A stretch of 5,703 nt of DNA from Betaproteobacteria bacterium (GCA_009925955.1 RFPX01000087.1:1-5703); one strand, 5' to 3'. Counted from the stretch's first letter, positions 1 through 5,703 are shown. Made by a program: numbers and translations. The notes: generated by a model from the sequence alone, not told the origin.

Positions 1-89
1 AGCCGAATCCCCCAGTGTGCTCCAAGCCGCATGCCCTTGTGGCGGCCTCAAGGTGTGGCAGCGGCCCGCCCGGCCTGGCAGCCACACAT

Positions 90-111
90 TGTAAATAAGT
101 GCTTACTTACA
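90..111. promoter_or_regulatory. 22-bp near-perfect palindrome, candidate TetR-type operator
   Basis: Two 10-base arms, TGTAAATAAG (90-99) and CTTACTTACA (102-111), flank a central TG and are inverted copies with a single mismatch. It is AT-rich in otherwise GC-rich DNA. The two-base centre is too short for an RNA hairpin loop, so a DNA-binding site for a dimeric repressor fits better than a terminator. The TAAG/CTTA core and overall length resemble operators of TetR/AcrR-family efflux regulators, but this is from memory of the family and not a match I could run. It most likely serves a gene beyond the left edge; no convincing start codon is visible in bases 1-89. Confidence 0.45.
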
Positions 112-113
112 TC

Positions 114-130
114 AGAAACCTGTGGGCAGG
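114..130 (-). terminator. weak terminator-like hairpin after dadA
   Basis: Read on the minus strand, CCTG and CAGG (130-127 and 122-119) pair around CCCA, and the short T-rich run TTTCT follows (118-114). It lies 11 bases past the dadA stop codon. The stem is short and the T-run is interrupted, so it is at best a weak intrinsic terminator. The alternative pairing CCTGT/ACAGG (139-119) uses a larger loop. Confidence 0.25.
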
Positions 131-140
131 CCGAACAGGA

Positions 141-1442
141 TCAATGCGCCGAAGCCGCCAGCGCAGGCACCGCCGCCGAAGGCTTGGGCAACCCGGTGAA
201 GGCGAAGTTCACCTCCGGCTGCAAGCCGCTGACGATGCGTGCAATGCTCTTGCCCGAGCCGCAGGCATGGGTCCAGCCCAAGGTGCCGTGGCCGGTGTTC
301 AGGAAGAGGTTCTTCACCTTGGAGCGGCCAATGATGGGCACATTGCTCGGCGTGGCCGGGCGCAGGCCGGTCCAGAACTGCGCCTGGTCGAGGTGGCCCG
401 CACCCGGGAACAGCTCTTCCACGCGGCGCACGATGGCCTCACAACGCACCCGGTTCAGGTCGCGGTCGTAGCCGTTCAATTCCGCCGTGCCGGCAATGCG
501 CAGGCGGTCACCCAGGCGCGAGAACACCAGCTTGTATTCGTCATCGGTCAAAGACACCTGGTGCGCCATGCGGGCGTCCTTGACCGGCATGGTCACGGAG
601 TAGCCCTTGGCCGGGTAGATGGGCAGCTCAATACCCAGGGGCTTGGCGTACAGGGGCGACAGGCTGCCCATGGCCAACACATAGGCATCGGCCTTGATGC
701 GCTGGAAGCGGCCTTCACTGTCGGTGGCTTCCACGTGGTCGATCTCACCGCCCACTTCGCGCAGCGCGGTGATGGTGTGGCTCATCAGGAACTGCACGCC
801 GTCATGTTCGCAGCGCTTGACCAGTTCACGGGCGAATTGGTTGGCGTCGCCCGACTCGTCTTCGGCGGTGTAGGTGGCGCCGGCCAGCTGGGGGCGGATG
901 TGAGCCAAGGCCGGCTCGAGCTTGACGGCCTCGTCGGCGCTGATGACGCGACGGTCGCAGCCCAAGGCGCGCATCTGTGCGGCCGGGGCTTCGGCACCCT
1001 CGAATTCCTTGGGGTTGGTGTAGAAGTGCAGGATGCCTTGGGTGCGCTGGTCGTATTGGATGCCGCGCTCGGCGCGCAGTTGCTGCAGGGTGTCGCGGCT
1101 GTAGGTGCCCAGGCGCACGATCTGCTCGATGTTGTGGCGCGTGCGCGCGGGGGTGCACTCGCGCATGAACTGCAAGCCCCACATCCACTGGCGCATGTCT
1201 GCACGGATGCGGAACAGCAGCGGGGCATCTTCCTGGCCCAACCACTTGAGCACCTTCAGCGGTGCGCTGGGATTGGCCCAGGGCTCGGCATGGCTCACCG
1301 AGATCTGGCCGCCGTTGGCAAAACTGGTTTCGGCCGCCGGCGAGGCCTGGCGGTCGATGACGGTGACGTCATGGCCCTGCTGGCGCAGGAAGTAGGCCGA
1401 TGTCACGCCGAGCAGACCGGCGCCGAGAACGAGAACTTTCAT
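141..1442 (-). CDS. dadA: DadA-like FAD-dependent D-amino-acid (possibly glycine) dehydrogenase
   Basis: The 433-residue protein matches the length of Escherichia coli DadA (about 432) and resembles it along its whole length. DadA oxidatively deaminates D-amino acids to 2-oxo acids and ammonia and passes electrons from FAD to the respiratory chain at the inner face of the membrane. Visible marks are the N-terminal Rossmann dinucleotide site GAGLLG (residues 7-12) with the acidic D30 ending the second strand, ETSFANGGQIS (38-48), YPAKGYS (276-282), FWTGLRP (356-362), and the DadA signature around residues 381-398 (LNTGHGTLGWT...ACGSGK). The ATG start at 1442 is preceded by AGGAG (1454-1450), seven bases away. 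It sits directly behind a tandem glycine riboswitch, which is unusual for dadA and suggests glycine, or an amino acid degraded together with glycine, as substrate. Family assignment is secure; substrate is not, since glycine/sarcosine oxidases share this fold. Confidence 0.95.
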   Translation of the reverse strand: MKVLVLGAGLLGVTSAYFLRQQGHDVTVIDRQASPAAETSFANGGQISVSHAEPWANPSAPLKVLKWLGQEDAPLLFRIRADMRQWMWGLQFMRECTPARTRHNIEQIVRLGTYSRDTLQQLRAERGIQYDQRTQGILHFYTNPKEFEGAEAPAAQMRALGCDRRVISADEAVKLEPALAHIRPQLAGATYTAEDESGDANQFARELVKRCEHDGVQFLMSHTITALREVGGEIDHVEATDSEGRFQRIKADAYVLAMGSLSPLYAKPLGIELPIYPAKGYSVTMPVKDARMAHQVSLTDDEYKLVFSRLGDRLRIAGTAELNGYDRDLNRVRCEAIVRRVEELFPGAGHLDQAQFWTGLRPATPSNVPIIGRSKVKNLFLNTGHGTLGWTHACGSGKSIARIVSGLQPEVNFAFTGLPKPSAAVPALAASAH

Positions 1443-1464
1443 GAACAGGCTCCTGAGCAGTACA

Positions 1465-1481
1465 CAGCGCCCTTGGCGCTG
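1465..1481 (-). promoter_or_regulatory. hairpin in the riboswitch expression platform
   Basis: Between the end of the second aptamer and the dadA ribosome binding site, CAGCGCC (1481-1475) and GGCGCTG (1471-1465) form a perfect seven-pair stem around AAG, extendable by a G-U and a C-G pair. No T-run follows, so it is not a standard intrinsic terminator. CCTGTT (1449-1444), between the Shine-Dalgarno and the ATG, can also pair with GACAGG (1500-1495) at the 3' end of aptamer 2, including one G-U pair. This suggests control of translation initiation. The pairing is seen; the mechanism is inferred. Confidence 0.4.
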
Positions 1482-1492
1482 CGGTGCCGCTC

Positions 1493-1665
1493 CCCCTGTC
1501 CTTGGTACCTGAGAGATTCAGCCACCGCTGGTGCGGCGCCTTGCTCCTTCGGTGCGTCACCTGCGTGACGGCTCTCCAGACGGCATTGGTGTGTTGCAGT
1601 GTTGGCCCTGAGCGTTCATGGGAGATTGCGCCTTCGGGGGTTGGGCAGGCGCCCAACACTCTCCT
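1493..1665 (-). ncRNA. tandem glycine riboswitch (two gcvT-type aptamers)
   Basis: Read on the minus strand, two copies of the glycine aptamer core follow one another. Aptamer 1 (about 1665-1588) has GGAGAG (1664-1659), a GTTGGGC/GCCCAAC stem (1657-1651 with 1646-1640), CCCCGAAGGCGCAA (1639-1626) and GCTCAGG (1613-1607). Aptamer 2 (about 1580-1493) has TGGAGAG (1578-1572), a six-pair stem CGTCAC/GTGACG with GCAG loop (1570-1555), CACCGAAGGAGCAA (1554-1541), CTGAATCTCTCAGGTA (1521-1506) and GACAGG (1500-1495). These are the hallmark conserved elements of the gcvT RNA motif, which binds glycine and most often activates glycine cleavage or amino-acid transport genes. Here it precedes the dadA-like gene by about 50 bases. 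It starts only about 15 bases past the hydrolase stop codon, so it is either inside an operon transcript or its promoter lies within the hydrolase 3' end. Aptamer 1 is the more divergent copy in its 3' half. Confidence 0.93.
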
Positions 1666-1680
1666 GCGGTTGGGATTGGA

Positions 1681-2904
1681 TCAGATCGTGGTGCTGAAAT
1701 CCTGTTGCACCGCCGTGCCGTGTGGGTTTTCGAGGGCTGGCGCCAAGAAGCGCCTGGCCAGCAACACCCAGTAGGCGCTGCCCACCACGATGTTGTCGTC
1801 GTTGAAGTCGTAGCCCGGGTGGTGGACCATGCAGTTACCGGGGCCATCACCATTGCCGATGAGCAGGTAGCTGCCGGGGACGCGTTCCAGCATGAAGGCA
1901 AAGTCTTCGCTGCCGGTGAGCGCCGGTGCTTGCGGATTGACCCGTTCCACGCCCACGAGTTCGCGGGCCACGCCACGGGCAAACTCGGTGGGCTCAGGGG
2001 CGTTTACCAACACGGCATAGCCGGGACGCCAGTCGATTTCCGCCCGCACGCCAAAGCTGGCGGCCTGGGCATTGCAAAGGTCGTGGATACGCTGGCGCAG
2101 CAGGGTGCGCACTGGCGGGTTCAGGGCGCGCACGCTGAGCTCCAACAAGGCCTGCGCGGGAATCACGTTGTTGGCCTTGCCGGCATTGAGTGCGCCCACG
2201 GTGATCACGGCAGAGTCCTGGGGGTCAACGTTGCGCGAGACGACCGTCTGCAGGGCCAAGACCAGGCTGGCCGCCGCCACGATCGGGTCCGCCGCCTTGT
2301 GGGGCATCGCGCCGTGGCCGCCGGTGCCGTGAAGCGTGATGGTGGCGTAGTCGCTGGAGGCCATCATCGGGCCTTCGCGCAGCCACAGGTGACCCTGAGG
2401 CACACCGGGCATGTTGTGCATCGCAAAGACGGCGTCGCAGGGGAACCGATCGAACAGGCCGTCTTCCATCATCTTCAGGGCACCACCCCCACCTTCTTCG
2501 GCCGGCTGGAAGATGAGGTGCAGGGTGCCGTCGATGCCCTCGGTTTGCGCCAGGTGCTGCGCCGCAGCCAGCAACATGGCCGTGTGGCCGTCATGGCCAC
2601 AGGCGTGCATCAGGCCCGGCCGGGTACTGGCCCAGGCGCAGCCGCTTTCCTCGGCAATCGGCAAGGCGTCCATGTCTGCACGCAGGCCCAAGGCGCGGCC
2701 AGAGGTGCCGCGCCGCAGCGTGCCCACCACGCCGGTGCCGCCCACACCCCTGGTCACGGTGTAACCCCAGGATTGCAGCTTGCGTGCCACCGTCTCCGAC
2801 GTCCGGTGTTCCTCGAAAGCCAACTCCGGAAAGCGGTGGATCTCGCGGCGCAAAGCGGTGAAGGCTTCGGCCTTGGAACGCAGCTCTTCGAGGACGGTGG
2901 TCAC
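1681..2904 (-). CDS. M20D-family amidohydrolase (hippurate hydrolase / N-acyl-amino-acid hydrolase type)
   Basis: The 407-residue protein has the complete M20D metallopeptidase fold. Such enzymes hydrolyse the amide bond of N-acyl amino acids such as hippurate (benzoylglycine), indole-acetyl amino acids or N-acetyl amino acids, usually in the cytoplasm. Visible motifs are FPELAFEEHRTS (25-36), LRADMDALPI (74-83) with D78, HACGHDGHTAM (100-110) with metal ligands C102 and H104, FQPAEEGGGG (132-141) with the catalytic/metal glutamates E136-E137, H163, the dimerisation-domain motif GGHGAMPH (195-202), GSEDFAF (331-337) and HHPGYDFND (361-369) with the late metal-binding histidine. Nothing is missing. 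The start is GTG at 2904, since it gives the family's normal N-terminus; no Shine-Dalgarno is visible before it. It lies between a broken binding-protein gene upstream and a glycine riboswitch plus dadA-like gene downstream. That placement favours an acylglycine substrate, but substrate cannot be read from the sequence. Confidence 0.93.
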   Translation of the reverse strand: MTTVLEELRSKAEAFTALRREIHRFPELAFEEHRTSETVARKLQSWGYTVTRGVGGTGVVGTLRRGTSGRALGLRADMDALPIAEESGCAWASTRPGLMHACGHDGHTAMLLAAAQHLAQTEGIDGTLHLIFQPAEEGGGGALKMMEDGLFDRFPCDAVFAMHNMPGVPQGHLWLREGPMMASSDYATITLHGTGGHGAMPHKAADPIVAAASLVLALQTVVSRNVDPQDSAVITVGALNAGKANNVIPAQALLELSVRALNPPVRTLLRQRIHDLCNAQAASFGVRAEIDWRPGYAVLVNAPEPTEFARGVARELVGVERVNPQAPALTGSEDFAFMLERVPGSYLLIGNGDGPGNCMVHHPGYDFNDDNIVVGSAYWVLLARRFLAPALENPHGTAVQQDFSTTI

Positions 2905-3763
2905 GGGGTGCTTGGGTTTTGAGTGGGGCGGCGGGCTTGTGCTGAACCACGGCCTCGGGCGTGTCCTTGCGCACGAAGTAACCGGTCCAGGTGTTGAAGC
3001 TGAAGTCCTTGATGGACTTGCTGTCGTTGATGCTGGGGTACTTGGCCAGGAAGGGCGCCTCTACCTTGCCAGACGGCGCCAGGGTGGCCAGCACCTTCAA
3101 GCGGCCCGCATCGGCCAGGCCGATGGTCTGTTCGCCCACCACCAGGAAGGAGACATCCACGGCGTTACCGCCCATGTCCTGCAGCAGCGGGGCCATGCCC
3201 TTGTAGGGGATGTGCACCATCTCAGCACCGATCTTCTGAGCAAAGTGCGCGCCCAGCACGTGGTAGAGCGAGCCCATGCCCACGCTGCCATAGCTCAAGG
3301 GCTTGCCCGATGCTGCCGAGCGCTTGGCCAGGTCCACCAGTTCATCCACGGTGTTCACGTTCAGGCCAGGACGGGCCAGAACGGCCAGCGGCCAGGTGCC
3401 GATCATTTGCACGAAGCGGAAGTCTTCGGCCTTGTACTTCACGGCCTGCAGCGCCAGCGGTGCCAGGATCAACTCGTTGGGCGAGCCCTGGTACAGGTAA
3501 TGGCCATCGGCCGGTGCACCCAGCACCTTTTGCGCGCCCAAGGCTCCGCCCACGCCACCGAGGTTTTCCACGATGACCATTTGGTTGAGGGTCTTGGCCA
3601 GGGGGCGTTCCACGATGCGCGCAATGGCATCGGACAGGCCACCGGCCGGGTAGGGCACCATCAGGTTCAGCGGCTTGGTGGATTGGGCCTGGGCCAGGCC
3701 GCCGGCGCAAAGGAAGGCGGCGGCCAGGGTTTGCGCGAAGGCGCGGCGGATCATGGTGTTCAT
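2591..3763 (-). pseudogene. Bug/TctC-type periplasmic solute-binding protein, 3'-truncated and run on out of frame
   Basis: Residues 1-26 form a signal peptide (MIRR, hydrophobic core, AQA cleavage site). Residues 30 to about 274 are a typical tripartite-tricarboxylate-transporter substrate receptor: PLNLMVPYPAGGLSDAIAR (31-49), ENLGGVGGALGAQKV (66-80), PADGHYL (84-90), LSYGSVGMGS (156-165) and HIPYKGMAPLLQDM (184-197). Such proteins bind carboxylates in the periplasm. Similarity ends at FVRKDTPEAVVQ (274, base 2942); about 50 C-terminal residues expected in a family member of about 325 are absent. The frame has no stop there. It continues for 116 unrelated residues out of phase through the start of the M20D gene to a TGA at 2591, giving a predicted 390-residue chimera. 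The start at 3763 has AGGAG nearby (3776-3772, revcomp of ctcct) and yields the signal peptide; the frame is open further up to 3874, but that extension would bury the signal. Probably non-functional; an assembly error is possible. Confidence 0.85.
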
Positions 3764-3934
3764 AAGAGGGTCTCCTGCACGTCTGGGGTGGTCACATGGG
3801 GTCATGGGGCATGGATTCGTGGGCATCTTGGCCTCTTTGACGTGAATGTAGAAACGGGAGAGATTTGCGTCCAATGCATTGTTTATTCAATTACGATGCA
3901 TTAATCTCATGGATCAAATCCTCGGGGGTGTTCG
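3764..3934. promoter_or_regulatory. divergent promoter/operator region between Bug gene and lysR-type gene
   Basis: This 171-base gap separates two divergently transcribed genes, the usual setting for a LysR regulator controlling its neighbour. It contains an AT-rich core (3873-3910) in GC-rich DNA. ATGCATT occurs twice as a direct repeat at 3874-3880 and 3896-3902, 22 bases apart, about two helical turns. ATTA/TAAT (3890-3893, 3902-3905) forms a dyad containing T-N11-A spacing (T3891/A3903), the LysR-box pattern. A possible weak plus-strand promoter is TTGTTT (3879-3884), 17 bases, TAATCT (3902-3907). Short GGTCATGG-like repeats lie at 3790-3814. The arrangement is seen; binding by the adjacent regulator is inferred. 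Confidence 0.55.
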
Positions 3935-4846
3935 ATGACCCTGGTCCAGCTGAAACACTTCGTCGCCTTGGCCGAAGCGGGCTCCTTCAGCAAGGCCGCT
4001 GTACGGGTGTTCCTGACCCAGCCGGCCCTCAGCCGCAGCATCCAGGCCCTGGAAGACGAATGGGGGGCCCGGTTGTTCGACCGCATCGGACGCCGCATTG
4101 AGCTGACGCCCTATGCGAGGGACATGCTGCCCCGTGCCCGGCGGCTCCTGTCAGACGCCCAAGACCTGCAGAGCACTGGGCGCGAACTCAACTCCGCCGA
4201 GGCCGGCGCCTTGCGCATCGGACTGGGCTCGGGACCGGGCGCCATGCTGATGGTGCCCTTGCTGCTGACCATGGCCCGTGAGCATCCCCAGATGCACCTG
4301 GACATCGCCCGAAGCGGCACCGACTTGTTGGTGCAAGCCCTGCGTGAGCGCCGGCTGGACGCCCTGGTGGTGGACTCGCGCTCGCTGCGCCCGTCCAGCG
4401 ACCTTCAAGCGGAGTTTCACCACGAGATGCGGGGGGCCTACATGGTGCGCCGTGGCCACCCCCTGGCCAAGCGCATGGCCGGCGGCCGCTCGGTGACGTT
4501 TCAGGAGTTGGCGCCCTACCCGATGGCGTCGACCCCGCTGAGCGACGAGGTGGCACGGATCATGGTGGAGCGCTACGGGCCGCAGGCCAACCCGAGCGAA
4601 TGCGTGACCCTGCGCTGCGAGGAGATCTCAAGCCTGGTCGACGTGGTGGAGCACAGCGACGCGGTCCTGGTGGCCATTCGGCAGGCTGCACCCCAGCTGG
4701 TGGAGCTGCGGATGCAACCGGCCCTTCAGGCCACAGCCCGCTTCGGGCTGGTGACACTGGCCCAACGCACGGAGCACCCCGCGCTGGCCGTGGTTCGGCG
4801 GGTGATGCAGGAACGCTTGCGCGACCCGCCTCTCCCGGGCTCGTAA
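3935..4846 (+). CDS. LysR-family transcriptional regulator
   Basis: The 303-residue protein has the length and layout of LysR-type regulators. Residues 1-60 carry the winged helix-turn-helix, with LKHFVALAEAGSFSKAA (6-22), LTQPALSRSIQALE (27-40) and LFDRIGRRIELTPYA (48-61). A linker helix follows (about 62-90), and then the periplasmic-binding-protein-like effector domain, starting near GALRIGLGSGPGA. Such proteins bind as tetramers to T-N11-A sites and switch target genes in response to a small molecule. The ATG at 3935 gives the canonical start MTLVQLKHF; a G-rich stretch (ctcgggggtg, 3921-3930) serves as a poor ribosome binding site. It is divergent from the truncated Bug gene and co-directional with a second Bug gene 91 bases downstream, so it probably controls one or both. 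The ligand is unknown; a carboxylate or acyl-amino acid carried by the Bug proteins is a plausible guess. Confidence 0.95.
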   Translation: MTLVQLKHFVALAEAGSFSKAAVRVFLTQPALSRSIQALEDEWGARLFDRIGRRIELTPYARDMLPRARRLLSDAQDLQSTGRELNSAEAGALRIGLGSGPGAMLMVPLLLTMAREHPQMHLDIARSGTDLLVQALRERRLDALVVDSRSLRPSSDLQAEFHHEMRGAYMVRRGHPLAKRMAGGRSVTFQELAPYPMASTPLSDEVARIMVERYGPQANPSECVTLRCEEISSLVDVVEHSDAVLVAIRQAAPQLVELRMQPALQATARFGLVTLAQRTEHPALAVVRRVMQERLRDPPLPGS

Positions 4847-4937
4847 GCCAGCGGTAGGTCCTTGTGGAACACCCTGTGCAAGGGGCATTGCGGATCCTCC
4901 AAAATGCCGCGGTTTGCAAACCCAACAGGAGAACACC
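4847..4937 (+). promoter_or_regulatory. leader of the second Bug gene with a 12-bp perfect palindrome
   Basis: This 91-base gap holds a perfect 12-bp palindrome, GGTTTGCAAACC (4911-4922), ending five bases before the Shine-Dalgarno AGGAGA (4927-4932). Upstream is a looser inverted repeat, GGCATT (4884-4889) and AATGCC (4903-4908). No T-run follows either, so neither looks like an intrinsic terminator of the lysR gene. They may be an operator or a leader hairpin near the ribosome binding site; function is not established. No clear -35/-10 pair was seen. Confidence 0.35.
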
Positions 4938-5703
4938 TTGCGTTCAAACCACCGACGGACCGTGATGACGGCCCTGGCCGCTGCAGCGCTTGCATTCCCC
5001 GCCTCCACCCTCTGGGCCCAAGCCTGGCCCAACAAGCCGGTGACCATCGTGGTGCCCTTCCCGCCCGGTGGCGGCACCGATGCATTCGCCCGCCCGTTGT
5101 TTGCCGCCATGAGCAAGAACTCCGGCAAGCAATTCCTCATCGACAACAAGGGCGGCGCGGGTGGCACCCTGGGTGCTGGCATCGCCTCACGCGCCGCCCC
5201 GGACGGCTACACCTTCTTCATGGGCGCGGTGCACCACGCGATCGCACCGTCGATGTACCCCAAGCTCGACTACAACATCGAGACCGACTTCATTCCGGTG
5301 GGCCTGGTGTCCAGCGTGCCCCAAGTGGTGGTGGTGAACCCCAGCAAGGTGCAGGCCAACACCCTGGGTGAATTCCTGGCCTTTGCACGCGCCAACCCTG
5401 GCAAGCTGAACTACGGGTCGGCCGGCAACGGCACCTCGCACCACCTGGCCGGCGAGCTGTTCAAGCTGCAAAGCAAGACCTTCATCACCCACATTCCCTA
5501 CCGGGGCGCAGGCCCTGCCCTGCAGGACCTGATCGCCGGACAAGTGGACGTGATGTTCGACGGCCTGGGCTCCAGTGCCGCCCACATCAGGGGCGGGCGC
5601 ATCAAGGCCCTGGCCGTGGCCTCCGACAAGCCGGCCCCGGGCTTCCCGAATGTGCCCACCGCCAAGGACGGCGGCATGCCCCAGTACCAGGTGGCCACCT
5701 GGT
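4938..5703 (+). CDS. Bug/TctC-type periplasmic solute-binding protein (3' end beyond window)
   Basis: An open frame runs from TTG at 4938 to the right edge, giving 255 residues of an expected 320-330. Residues 1-29 are a signal peptide (MRSNHRR, hydrophobic stretch, cleavage after AQA). The mature part opens with the classic Bug motif WPNKPVTIVVPFPPGGGTD (30-48). Later family segments follow: DNKGGAGGTLGA (69-80), PDGYTF (88-93), LNYGSAGNGTSHHLAGELFK (157-176), HIPYRGAGPALQDLIAGQVD (185-204) and GRIKALAVAS (220-229). The TTG start is chosen because AGGAGA (4927-4932) lies five bases before it and it gives a full basic n-region; the next in-frame ATG (4965) has no ribosome binding site. These receptors feed carboxylates to TctAB-type or other transporters, and are often orphans in Burkholderiales. 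No TctA/TctB is visible. It follows the lysR gene on the same strand. It is a clear paralogue of the truncated Bug protein, but distinct in sequence. Confidence 0.93.
   Translation, partial: MRSNHRRTVMTALAAAALAFPASTLWAQAWPNKPVTIVVPFPPGGGTDAFARPLFAAMSKNSGKQFLIDNKGGAGGTLGAGIASRAAPDGYTFFMGAVHHAIAPSMYPKLDYNIETDFIPVGLVSSVPQVVVVNPSKVQANTLGEFLAFARANPGKLNYGSAGNGTSHHLAGELFKLQSKTFITHIPYRGAGPALQDLIAGQVDVMFDGLGSSAAHIRGGRIKALAVASDKPAPGFPNVPTAKDGGMPQYQVATW

Noticed and set aside
1..89. Short minus-strand frame starting at ATG 32 and leaving the left edge
   Set aside because: Only ten codons are visible, with no proper Shine-Dalgarno and no recognisable protein, so no gene can be supported.
99..1568. Plus-strand open frame of 489 residues opposite dadA and the riboswitch
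   Set aside because: It is antisense to a clearly recognisable DadA and shows no family motifs. Long antisense frames are expected in GC-rich DNA with G/C at third codon positions.
1618..2922. Plus-strand open frame of 434 residues opposite the M20D gene
   Set aside because: The translation is low-complexity and rich in G, A, H and Q, with no recognisable motif, and mirrors the codon pattern of the real gene on the other strand.
3764..3874. Upstream extension of the truncated Bug frame to an ATG at 3874
   Set aside because: It would place 37 polar residues ahead of a clear signal peptide, and no ribosome binding site precedes it. The start at 3763 has one.
2780..3904. Plus-strand open frame of 374 residues opposite the truncated Bug gene
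   Set aside because: It is antisense to clear Bug homology, has no ribosome binding site at its start, and runs across the divergent promoter region.
4862..5371. Plus-strand open frame of 169 residues overlapping the second Bug gene
   Set aside because: It is a different phase of the Bug gene, whose real frame starts at TTG 4938 with a good Shine-Dalgarno and full family motifs.
1..5703. CRISPR arrays, tRNA or rRNA genes, transposases and insertion-sequence ends
   Set aside because: No regularly spaced repeats, tRNA-like cloverleaf, rRNA motifs, transposase motifs or terminal inverted repeats were seen on either strand by eye.

Overview
The window is GC-rich, densely coding DNA. It looks like a betaproteobacterium of the Burkholderiales, probably Comamonadaceae. 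That placement is inferred from the gene content (two Bug/TctC-type periplasmic binding proteins around a LysR regulator, a DadA-type oxidoreductase, an M20D amidohydrolase) and the strong G/C bias at third codon positions. The exact genus cannot be read from the sequence.

Layout, left to right. Bases 1-140 are non-coding as far as can be seen, with a near-perfect 22-bp palindrome (90-111) and a weak terminator-like hairpin behind dadA. A minus-strand block follows. Read in its direction of transcription it is: a Bug-type solute-binding protein gene that has lost its 3' end (3763 down to about 2942, frame running on to 2591); an intact M20D amidohydrolase of the hippurate/N-acyl-amino-acid type (2904-1681); a tandem two-aptamer glycine riboswitch (about 1665-1493); and a dadA-like FAD amino-acid dehydrogenase (1442-141). 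On the plus strand, divergent from the Bug gene, lie a LysR-type regulator (3935-4846) and a second Bug-type binding protein gene that runs off the right edge (4938-5703, TTG start). No intergenic stretch exceeds 300 bases; the longest is 1443-1680, which is filled by the riboswitch.

How the parts may fit together (inference). The binding protein would capture an organic anion, the M20D enzyme would split an N-acyl-amino acid, the riboswitch would sense free glycine, and the DadA-like flavoenzyme would oxidise the released amino acid. A glycine sensor placed between an amide hydrolase and an amino-acid oxidase suggests that the liberated amino acid is glycine, as from hippurate or another acylglycine, and that the 'DadA' may act on glycine. 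This is the most interesting reading of the window.

The main anomaly is the Bug/M20D junction near 2942. The binding protein stops matching its family about 50 residues early, no stop codon of its own remains, and its frame runs out of phase into the hydrolase gene. This looks like a deletion (or an assembly error) that also removed the usual spacer and ribosome binding site of the hydrolase.
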